NCBI GenBank assembly: GCA_946803715.1
Contig: CAMPET010000034.1
Coordinates: 372,020 to 387,342 of the forward strand
DNA: 15,323 nucleotides
Origin: Beroe ovata
Taxonomy: Eukaryota > Ctenophora > Nuda > Beroida > Beroidae
Direction of reading: 5' to 3'
Below the pieces are notes generated by a model. That model was not told the origin of the DNA and made no database searches. It saw nothing but the letters and a program-made list of their open reading frames with translations. Positions 1 to 6,889 of the stretch are shown here, in pieces (within the stretch, counting starts at the first letter, position 1; the number at the start of each line of letters is the position of its first letter). The translations under genes and the position numbers were made by a program.

Positions 1-4
1 TATA

Positions 5-42
5 GGGGGATAGGGGGGATAGGGGGATAGAAGAGGGGGGGG
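5..42 (+). repeat. G-run tandem repeat, possible G-quadruplex
   Basis: Three G-runs of 5-6 separated by ATA are followed by a run of eight G (35-42) after a short A/G spacer. Four runs of at least five G with loops of 3, 3 and 8 bases fit an intramolecular G-quadruplex on the sense strand. It lies in the intron just upstream of the first visible zinc-finger exon. The fold is inferred from sequence only. Confidence 0.5.
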
Positions 43-142
43 TGAGATGGGAATAGAGAGGGTCTAGGTGGGGCAAAAGTGGGGTCAAATTGATCGTTAT
101 CTGTTGGATCCGTTACTTATTGCTATTCACTACTGACTTCAG

Positions 143-249
143 GTATTTGAGCTGCTCTCAGCACTGGAATTTCACCGAAGAAATGTGCACAATGAGGTGG
201 TTGATACGATTTGTGAGATTTGCGGTCTTTTCATCTCCGATCCCAAGAG
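143..249 (+). CDS. Zinc-finger gene, first visible (internal) exon
   Basis: A polypyrimidine stretch ending in CAG (140-142) precedes the exon, and the donor GTTGGT follows 249. The 107 bases encode 35 residues plus two bases of a split Arg codon. The reading starts in the middle of one C2H2 finger (VFELLSALEFHRRNVH; both His present, both Cys in an exon before the window). It then starts a second finger with CEIC...FISDPK. That second finger is completed at 4267, after a 4-kb intron: AG+A gives Arg, then LMKHFRGH, restoring C-x2-C-x12-H-x3-H exactly. This exon is too short to stand out as an open frame; it is called from the finger pattern, splice sites and phase fit. The gene therefore extends to the left of the window. 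Confidence 0.8.
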
Positions 250-2340
250 GTTGGTTGAAATTCTTTTAAGAAAAATCAATTCTCATTAAATGATAAGTAT
301 ATTTTTTTATTAGACCCAGAATTGAAATGAGTATCATACCTATTTTACATGAGAAGTAAGTAAGATTTAGAAACTTATATTTTGGGGAAGGGTCGCAATC
401 GCGAGACGGTGTTTACGGATTAATTGGTCTAAATATAATCGATTGCTTTTACTTCATCATGATACAGAATACCTATCAAGTGATTATGTGAGTTGAATAC
501 CATTTATAACCGCGATGAATTTTGAATGGAAGATTGGGGGAATGGGAAACCAAATCCTCTTTGAGAAATGAAACTGGCATATTATATTCGCATTTTCATG
601 TAAGGAAATGAATTCGCAACCTCACAACAGCAATGGTTAGCAAAATGAGTTGCCACGATGTTGGTGGTACGAGTTAATCTGCAAGAATTTCATTTCAGGG
701 GAGGGGGGAGGAGCTGTTAAAATATGTCGAACCCACGTTGTTCATCAGAACAATATGTTTTTTAAATGCCTTCGGGCGTTTTTGCTTTGTTTATGTGTTA
801 CGTAGAATTTGCAATGCAGAATTATTCTGCATTGGAAATAAGCCATAAGCCAAGCCATGCCTCAATATGATGCCAAGAAATGATCGTTAATTAACCGATT
901 TAGCGTTCAAAGATACAATGCCCGGTATCGATTGAAATTAGCTTAAATTCAATCATGCCCGAGCAGTGATAACACGATGCCGGGAGGTGTTGACTCTTGT
1001 CCTACCTTGATCAAAGGGAAACCCCACAACATGATCGCAGATCTCAGTTGTATGGTTCTGAGGAGTGGGTTATTACCTATACTATATCTGAGTGTTAGCC
1101 ACTTGACTTGACTTGACTATAGCCACTTGACTATAGCCACTTGACTTGACTATAGCCACTTGACTTGATATTTTGCATTAGCCGAAAGTGAACTACCTAT
1201 TCGATATTTTTCACTACTAGAATTATGCTCATTATCAAGCTGATTTACGCGTTGCCTATCCAGCAAATTGAAATCGAATTGGATGATTCAACGGTCCAAA
1301 GAATATTCTACGGCTCTAATTATGATCCGCTACCTAGCTGAAAAGAATGCAATCAATGCACTTCAGGAGTTATAGAGTTATAGGTTTAATACCTCCGTAT
1401 AGTGCGGTCCCCTACTGTATAACTACCTTCACTTCCTTTTGGGGTGTTAAGTTTAAGTTCCTGCTTCACGATCGTTTAGTTAATCTAGGATTATTGATGG
1501 GTTGTTGTATCGTCAATTTATTTATTTATCTATTTATCGCTTCCTCAGTGTATCTGACGCGTTATTATTTTTCATGTCATCTATATTTTGTAGTTTATTT
1601 CGTTACTTGAAATTAATCTTTGGCATACTCAATATCATGCTCGCGCGTGTACTGTGTATCATGTACCTACGTGTTGTCAATATTGGAGTGGCTGCGTAAA
1701 TTGTTTCATCTATTTATTAAGAATCAGGAATGTTACGAAATGATTGTTATAGGTATACATGATGAGTGAATGGGGCCAAATTCAGAAGAGAAAATTACAC
1801 TGTTCTGCGATGCTCTCTCTCTCCCTTACATTATATTTCAACCGTTGATTCTAAATGCTTGCAACCAATTTTACTCAAAATGGAACATTCACTAGATCAC
1901 GCGCCGGCTCAAACGTACCACCTATTTTATTATACAACGTCATGTTATTATTGTCAAGACCGCAAGCTGAAAGCTCAACCCATTTTAACGAACGCATTAC
2001 TCTGAACGTCTTTCGATCAAACGTGTTTCAAAAGTCTGTCCAGTTTAACTTGTCAGGCATTAGTCAAGCGACATGAAAGGCAATCGCAATGCATCTTTTT
2101 CAGAAAATGAGTTTCAAATCCGTCAAAAAAATCTTGTCTATGTCTTGATTTCATCGCTCCTTCATCGTTTTATCATTAAGAGTTTTAGCATGTACCCGTT
2201 TGCTCTTGTTCAGATGCTCTACAACCCTCTTAAGCTATTACTCGCATTCACACATTATTATGTGATGCAGTCAAACCTTTTTCTTGTAAACTCTGGGTTC
2301 GTCGTCACCTCGTAACTCCCCTCCTCCCAGCTGTCTTCTC
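250..2340 (+). other. First part of 4-kb zinc-finger intron, no gene seen
   Basis: AT-rich intronic DNA. Open frames here (for example around 1347-1699 and 1766-2315) have no recognisable domain, overlap each other and lack splice support, so I read them as chance. A short tandem repeat lies at 1096-1168. The right end should contain the promoter of the nested GPCR gene; I see no convincing TATA box. A pyrimidine-rich tract ending in CAG at 2320-2330 could be a 3' splice site placing an untranslated 5' exon upstream. Confidence 0.6.
1096..1168 (+). repeat. Short tandem repeat of a CACTTGACTATAGC-type unit
   Basis: Four copies of TAGCCACTTGAC separated by 0-2 extra TTGAC or TATAGC blocks make an irregular array of about 73 bp. 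It is probably a slippage-generated minisatellite. The unit contains CACTTGA, which resembles NK-type homeodomain sites, but nothing else suggests function. Confidence 0.75.
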
Positions 2341-2750
2341 ATGTCTCTGTTCAGTACCGGAGGAGCGTCCTTCCCCGACATCCTCATTATCCTCACCCTG
2401 GCTATCCTCGCCATATCCTCACTCCTCATGACACCCTTTGTCTTCCTCCACAACTACCGTAAACCACGGTCAGTCCCCAAAGTGCTGTTCATCATCCTCA
2501 ACACCCTCGATTTCCTGACCTGCGTGATTTTCCCTCTCTGTGCGATTGCAAAGATTGCCAAAGTGGAACTTCACCCCAAGTGCGGAGTTCACCCTCGGTA
2601 TGGTGCCCTGTGCCAGGGCTGGTTCAGGGGAAGGCCGACAATCGGAGCTCAAATCAGCACCATCGTGGGAAGTCTGCTGTATCAGAGCCCAAGTTGCATT
2701 ACTGCCCTCCTCACAATTTGCAGACTCAGACAGCTACAATTCCCATTCCG
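2341..2750 (+). CDS. Nested rhodopsin-family GPCR, exon 1 (TM1-TM3)
   Basis: This is exon 1 of a 356-residue seven-helix receptor, presumably in the plasma membrane and coupling an unknown ligand to G proteins. ATG 2341 is the first in-frame start after stop TAA 2287-2289; a CAG at 2328-2330 leaves room for an untranslated 5' exon. Residues 1-13 form a very short N-terminus. TM1 is about 14-37, TM2 about 46-70 with the conserved TM2 acidic residue (L53xxxD57), and TM3 about 101-128. At the DRY position the sequence is C127-R128-L129, keeping only the Arg. It is followed by LQFPF, a common start of intracellular loop 2 in this class. Donor GTGGGT follows base 2750; the split codon CG|G restores Arg137. 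It sits inside the zinc-finger intron on the same strand. No specific orthologue is recognised; it could belong to a lineage-expanded orphan family. Confidence 0.85.
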
Positions 2751-2953
2751 GTGGGTAGCTCAGGGAGACACGATGAACATGATAGTTATAATATAGTAAT
2801 ATGTCCATTATCGTGACTTCGCGATCTCTCTCCCAGAATCTATATTATATTCCCCTTTTATTATACCAAATTTTGATACGTAGATATAGTTATGAACTAT
2901 TGCAACTATTTCCTCATTTAATAACTCCCTCTCCTCCACCCCTTCTCTTACAG

Positions 2954-3614
2954 GGTGATTCCTATCAAAGTGTCTATCATCCTATTCCTTCTCTATCTCG
3001 CTTACACAACCTGTCTCCTATACTTCACAGTTTATGACACCTCTGCCATTTATAATGACGTCATGGGTGGTGTCATGACGACGTCGCTGTTCACCGGAAC
3101 CAAAGTCCAGACAAATTCGAAATTATTCATCTTCTTCCTCCAGTGCTGGCCTCTTATGCTCTGCCAGATTTTATCGATTGGTGCGTCGATCGGGACTATC
3201 TTTCGCCTCTATAAGGACTCGCTTGTCCATCCCCTAACCGAACAGCCAGGTATAGTGGATCTGGACAGAGAAACTCGGAAACGAACATTCAAAATCCTTG
3301 CCTCTAACATGGGATCTCTCCTCCAGACAGCGGCTATCCTCCTCATGTTATCGATCACCGTGCAGGTTTCAAATCGACAGATTCTGTCAATGTCAAGTCT
3401 CTACCTGACTTACTGTGTTTTTGTTATCCTACCGGTATTCCTATCGTGTTACAACCCGCTAATCTTCATACTACTCACTCCACAAACCCGCGTGGCGATG
3501 AAACGGGCGTTGCGGGTTTTTTCCTTCTCCGAGTTGGGGTCAAGTAGCGGGAGGTTTCTGCCGGGCATCCCACTCAACACCATGTCAAATTGGAGGGCGA
3601 GTCAGGAATCTTGA
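2954..3614 (+). CDS. Nested rhodopsin-family GPCR, exon 2 (TM4-TM7 and tail)
   Basis: The acceptor CTCTTACAG ends at 2953, after a 203-bp intron. Joining CG+G gives RVIPIKVSII, which runs directly into TM4 (about 142-161). TM5 is about 194-221 with a Trp-Pro (202-203) near the usual TM5 proline. A basic loop RETRKR precedes TM6 (about 250-273). TM7 is about 285-311 with N304-P305-L-I-F308, an NPxxY variant with Phe for Tyr. TM6 lacks the CWxP motif. The C-tail is about 45 residues and Ser-rich, ending at TGA 3612-3614. The full length of 356 is normal for a small class A receptor. Missing CWxP and altered DRY/NPxxY motifs mark it as divergent, but the frame is intact and hydrophobic segments are well ordered, so it is probably functional. 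Ligand unknown. Confidence 0.87.
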
Positions 3615-3661
3615 GTAGACAAGCTATTAGAAACTAACAGTTGCCCATATTTGGTGTAGGG

Positions 3662-3702
3662 AAGTCACGTGACAGTTGGATATAAGTCACGTGACAGTTG
3701 GA
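3662..3702 (+). repeat. Two tandem 19-bp units each holding GTCACGTGAC
   Basis: AAGTCACGTGACAGTTGGA occurs at 3662-3680 and again at 3684-3702, a 22-bp spacing (about two helical turns). Each copy carries the ten-base palindrome GTCACGTGAC, an E-box of the USF/MITF/TFEB type. It lies 48 bp after the GPCR stop codon, so it could be 3' UTR or an intronic element of the host gene. Confidence 0.8.
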
Positions 3703-3790
3703 GGAAGTAATAATGGGATTTGAAGGAATGATTTTTGTTTTGCTGCACGTGTTATTTGATATGATATTTGATATTATATTGGTGCACCAA

Positions 3791-3796
3791 AATAAA
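3791..3796 (+). other. Candidate polyadenylation signal of the GPCR
   Basis: A canonical AATAAA lies 177 bp after the GPCR stop codon. It is the nearest downstream match and would end the nested transcript within the host intron. The motif is common by chance in AT-rich DNA. Confidence 0.4.
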
Positions 3797-4266
3797 AATG
3801 GAACACTCCCAACTATTAAAATTATTGATGTTTGGCAAATCTTGGCGACGATGGGTATGCGGAAGTAGTGTGATAGATATTATCGGAATCACAGGCTGTA
3901 TCTTTTCTTTGAAATATGAGTGTTGTACCTATTGCTACTGCTGTTATGGCTGAGTGAGCACTAAAAGCATTATAATTGCTTCGTATTCAATAGAATCGGC
4001 TCTTTATTTGTTAGATGAATTTTACGATATTTGGGTGAAAGGTGTGGTATCAATTATTGCAGAATAATAACACAGAAATTGATATATCGAGGCGAGAATG
4101 ATTGATCTGGGATCTTTTGGCGTTAACTCAAAAATTGTTTTAAATTATGGCGGGAGAAGATGACTTTCAAACATTTCTTTTTTCAAGACATTCAGAGTCA
4201 TGCGACTCCTTCAAACACTCAAATAACTTTTTCGATGAGCTGACAATTTCTCTCCCCCTTTCGCAG
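3797..4266 (+). other. Last part of the 4-kb zinc-finger intron
   Basis: No gene is recognised here. The open frame starting at ATG 4147 runs through the next acceptor in a different frame from the zinc fingers, so it is not coding. The segment ends in a good polypyrimidine tract, TCTCTCCCCCTTTCGCAG, at 4249-4266. Confidence 0.6.
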
Positions 4267-4480
4267 ATTGATGAAGCATTTCCGTGGACACACAAATCCT
4301 GCGGAGGAGGAAACAGAGGAAGAACACATCACGTGCACGTTGTGTCCGTCAGTTTTCATCCGGAAAACGGCGTACACCCGCCACATGTACGAAGCTCACG
4401 GTCAGGAAGTGGACAATAGGTGTGCTCTGTGTGATAAGTTCTTTAGTGACACCACTGCGCTTCACAGACACGACAAACGG
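4267..4480 (+). CDS. Zinc-finger gene, exon 2 of those visible
   Basis: The first base completes the Arg codon begun at 248-249; then LMKHFRGH finishes the split finger. An acidic spacer follows (about PAEEETEEEH), then two fingers: CTLC...TRHMYEAH and CALC...HRHDKR, whose second His is supplied by the next exon (KR|VH). The donor GTAAGT after 4480 is near consensus and phase is 0. The intron thus falls between the two zinc-binding histidines. ATG 4271 could in principle serve as an internal start but nothing requires it. Confidence 0.85.
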
Positions 4481-4688
4481 GTAAGTGAGCTATAGTGGTG
4501 TCAAGAGTGCAAGTTTTGATTAAAAATTGTGATTTGAAATCTGTAATAGCAGTGGTGTTAAGTGGAAGTGGTGTCAATAGTGTAATTGATAGCCTATGGT
4601 GTCAAGACAAATCATTGTTCACCAATAAGTGGTGTCACGTTGGAGTGGTGTCAATATCACAGTAGTTTCACTATGTTGACACCACCAG
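4481..4688 (+). repeat. Intron filled with GTGGTGTCAA repeats plus one antisense copy
   Basis: This 208-bp intron holds six close copies of AGTGGTGTCAA, at about 4494-4504, 4550-4560, 4566-4576, 4594-4604, 4627-4637 and 4643-4653; some carry one or two changes. One exact reverse complement, TTGACACCAC, is at 4676-4685, directly before the acceptor CAG (4686-4688). The polypyrimidine tract is weak. The antisense copy could base-pair with any of the upstream copies in the pre-mRNA. Confidence 0.75.
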
Positions 4689-4865
4689 GTACACGGAATG
4701 GTTGCGGAAGAGCCCCACTGCGCGGACTGCGAGCTCTACTTCAGCAGAGTGTCCCTTTTCAACAGACACAACCACGAGAAACACGCAATGGAACCTGAGT
4801 TCTACTGCGAAACTTGTGACAAGTACTTTGACGATAATCCCAAACTCAGGAGACACAAATGGCAG
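4689..4865 (+). CDS. Zinc-finger gene, exon 3: two-finger module
   Basis: Exactly 59 codons with phase 0 at both ends. It begins VHGM, giving the last His of the preceding finger. It then encodes finger CADCELYF...NRHNHEKH and finger CETCDKYF...RRHKWQ, whose last His again lies in the next exon (WQ|VH). The acceptor is CACCAG and the donor GTGGGC. The symmetric 0-0 phase means the module can be gained or lost without breaking the frame, a plausible route for array growth. Confidence 0.85.
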
Positions 4866-4949
4866 GTGGGCATCTCTTGTCAGAGATTTTTCCCGTATGT
4901 TTCTTTTTCCTCGTACCCAAATCACAACCTAACTCCATATTTCTTTCAG
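4866..4949 (+). other. 84-bp intron, frame-preserving and stop-free
   Basis: The donor GTGGGC and the acceptor TTTCTTTCAG flank 84 bases, a multiple of three with no in-frame stop. Splicing restores the H-x4-H spacing (HKWQ|VH), so removal is the expected form. Retention would insert 28 residues into the finger. Confidence 0.7.
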
Positions 4950-5057
4950 GTCCATGGCGGTACTGAAGCCCATCTAACATGTGAAGATTGCAACATCGAG
5001 TTCAACAGACGATCCCAGTACAACAGACATTTGCACGAAAAACACGGTGACCCTTCG
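4950..5057 (+). CDS. Zinc-finger gene, exon 4: one finger
   Basis: 36 codons, phase 0 to phase 0. It starts VHGG, completing the previous finger. It then encodes CEDCNIEFNRRSQYNRHLHEKH and the linker start GDPS. The donor GTAAAT follows 5057. The next exon continues the linker with VDYC, giving the same His-to-Cys distance as in other pairs. Unlike its neighbours it ends in a linker and not between histidines. Confidence 0.82.
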
Positions 5058-5206
5058 GTAAATAAATAACTTTGCAACGGATAATATCACTAACCTCCTT
5101 GCGTGGTATGTCACGTGATAGACCACGTGACTTATTGATATCTCACTCTAGAGATAGCATGTGGTCTTAGAACAACCTGTGGAAACACACATTAAGATTT
5201 GTCCTA

Positions 5207-5366
5207 TTTCATGTAAATACCTACTATGGATTCCCATGTAATTTTGGACGCGGAATCGATTCCCGGTGGAATTTTCGACCTATCTTGCTTCCCTGAGGAG
5301 CTGCCCGTGAGGTGACCTCAAAACTCCCACTTCAGAAGGAACCTAAATTTTCACCGATTTCTCGAT
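5207..5366 (+). repeat. Direct repeat, copy 1 (about 160 bp)
   Basis: It shares long runs with 5757-5920, for example ATTCCCATGTAATTTTGGAC, ATCGATTCCCGGTG, CCTATCTTGCTTCC, TGAGGAGCTG and the final CGATTTCTCGAT. Divergence is roughly 20-25% by eye. There are no terminal inverted repeats or coding capacity, so it is probably an old dispersed repeat fragment or a local duplication. Confidence 0.8.
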
Positions 5367-5756
5367 GAGCTAGCCCTGAAATTCCTCCAGATTAGGATTC
5401 TACGTCAAAAAATAGGCCGGAAACACATCTCTTCAGTATGTTTATACCTAAAATGGATTTTGTCGTTTTTTGATATCAGTGTGTCCCATTGATTTTCGCG
5501 GTTTTGATGTGCATGCTTCCCACAGGTTTGAAATCGTGATTTGGGCGTGGTTTCATTGCCCGTATGAACTTCAGATAACCCTAAAGGGGGTGGATATTTG
5601 TAGTAGGACAGTAGGAGAGATGATTTGGTGTAAAGTTGGCATCGTAGGTGCCCGTTAAGTCTTCATTAGAGACCTCTCAAAACAGAGCATAAAAGTGTGG
5701 GTGCATTCACTTCACTCTATACCGATCGAAAATTCGAAGAAAAATTTTTTCCCCAT

Positions 5757-5920
5757 TTTCATGTAAATAGTAAGGATTCCCATGTAATTTTGGACGCAGA
5801 ATCGATTCCCGGTGAAATTTTTGCCCTATCTTGCTTCCTTGAGGAGCTGTTTGTCAGGTGACTTCACACCTTATATCTGCTTATCTGAGAAGAAATAAGA
5901 ATTTGACTCGATTTCTCGAT
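5757..5920 (+). repeat. Direct repeat, copy 2 (about 164 bp)
   Basis: This is the partner of 5207-5366, in the same orientation, about 550 bp downstream in the same intron. The best conserved part is the central 100 bp around GGACGC(A/G)GAATCGATTCCC. Confidence 0.8.
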
Positions 5921-6044
5921 ACACTTACGTAGCAACACGCGCGCCGTGAATTTTGAATAAAAAAGCAGATATCTGCTTTCTAGTGTCTAACTTGCCCCAG
6001 ACTGCCCAAATCATAATAAAGATCTGTCATTACCTAACTTCCAG

Positions 6045-6290
6045 GTTGATTATTGTGAGTTATGTGACAAGTATTTCGATGATGGAAGGATGGCGGTGAA
6101 ACACATGGACTCATTCCATGCAGCCGAACAGGGCCGTATCATGTGTGATCACTGTGGCGAGAGATTTGACAAGAAACACAAGCTGAACGAGCATCTGTTT
6201 GTCATTCACGAGATATCCACTGATGCTCACTGTGACAAGTGTCAGAAGTTCTTTGATGATAAGAATGCGTTCAAGCGCCATTTCAAGCAG
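6045..6290 (+). CDS. Zinc-finger gene, exon 5: three fingers
   Basis: 82 codons, phase 0 at both ends. The acceptor is ACTTCCAG and the donor GTGAGA. It completes the linker from exon 4 (HGDPS|VDYC) and encodes CELCDKYF...KHMDSFH, CDHCGERF...NEHLFVIH and CDKCQKFF...KRHFKQ. The last His is given by the following exon (KQ|VHGD). The alternation of a CDK(Y/F)F finger with a more variable finger seen elsewhere in the gene continues here. Confidence 0.87.
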
Positions 6291-6654
6291 GTGAGACCCC
6301 AACTAGTCGTGACGTCACGCGTCACGTCACGCGTAACTCGTCTTAACTTGTCGTGACGTCACGCATGACTCCCACCGCATTTCTGTCTAATCTTTGTCCA
6401 ACTTGATTATTGTTTAACCTTTAGAGTGAGTTAGTAGGCATTTCTTTGGTTGCTAGAATATAGTTAAACCCGTTAATTTCGTTCTCGACAAAACTCCCTC
6501 ACTAAAGTTCAACCCCCTCCCTTCCCCCCTTTTCCCAGGTTCACGAATTCTTTTCTCGACATAACTTCCCTACTAAAGATTAACCCCCTCCCCTCTTCCC
6601 CCGAGGTTTTTACCCCTCCCCCTTACCCCAGGTTTTTACCCCTCCCCTCCCCAG
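6291..6654 (+). other. Intron with CRE-like repeats and serial acceptor-like tracts
   Basis: The left part has TGACGTCA palindromes at 6310-6317 and 6354-6361, inside two identical GTCGTGACGTCACGC blocks (6306-6320 and 6350-6364), plus a related CGTCACGTCACGCG between them. The right part has a 48-bp unit (6482-6529) repeated with few changes from 6553. Pyrimidine tracts end in CCCAG at 6538 and CCCCAG at 6631 before the real acceptor at 6654. Confidence 0.7.
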
Positions 6655-6846
6655 GTACACGGCGACACGGAGGGCTGGGTGTGCGAGACATGCGAGGAAA
6701 CATTCCCCCGTCGTACCATCCTGAACCGTCACCGCCACGAGGAGCATGGGGAAACGATCGAGAGCATGTGCGTCGAGTGTGACAAGTACTTCGAGGATCC
6801 CCGATCCCTAAAACGTCATATGCGGAGCGTCCACGACAAGCACACG
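6655..6846 (+). CDS. Truncated copy of the last zinc-finger exon (probable allelic artefact)
   Basis: 64 codons reading VHGDTEGWVCETC... through VHDKHT, two complete fingers, cut by a single N at 6847 with no splice donor. The same 192 bases recur at 6890-7081 with five differences, all at third codon positions and all silent. The upstream pyrimidine tract is also repeated, but less exactly. The simplest reading is the end of one contig carrying one allele, joined to another contig carrying the other allele. It should not be counted as an extra exon unless long reads confirm it. Confidence 0.75.
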
Positions 6847-6847
6847 N
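6847..6847. other. Single-N assembly gap
   Basis: One ambiguous base lies between two direct copies of the same 192-bp coding segment. A one-base gap is what some scaffolders write when contigs overlap or the estimated gap is negative. Confidence 0.85.
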
Positions 6848-6889
6848 CCCCCTTACCCCGAGGTGTTTTACCCCTCCCTTTTTTCCCAG

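Larger units (their letters stand above)
5058..6044 (+). other. 987-bp zinc-finger intron with a repeat pair
   Basis: No exon is needed here because exons 4 and 5 join perfectly. It holds a direct repeat pair (5207-5366 and 5757-5920) and a CACGTG pair at 5110-5131 (GTCACGTGAT and CCACGTGAC). The frame 5470-5658 has no recognisable domain and is taken as chance. Confidence 0.65.

Noticed and set aside
1096-1168. CRISPR-like or telomere-like array
   Set aside because: Units are irregular, with no unique spacers; an ordinary minisatellite in an animal intron.
1347-2315. Several short frames in the first part of the long intron, some hydrophobic
   Set aside because: Hydrophobic residues come from T-rich sequence; frames overlap and show no conserved motif or link to the GPCR.
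4147-4419. Open frame starting at ATG 4147
   Set aside because: It crosses the acceptor at 4266 and reads the zinc-finger exon in the wrong frame; the finger frame fits the preceding exon by phase.
6655-6846. A genuine extra two-finger exon
   Set aside because: Identical protein to 6890-7081, no splice donor, and ends at an N; an unmerged allele is simpler.
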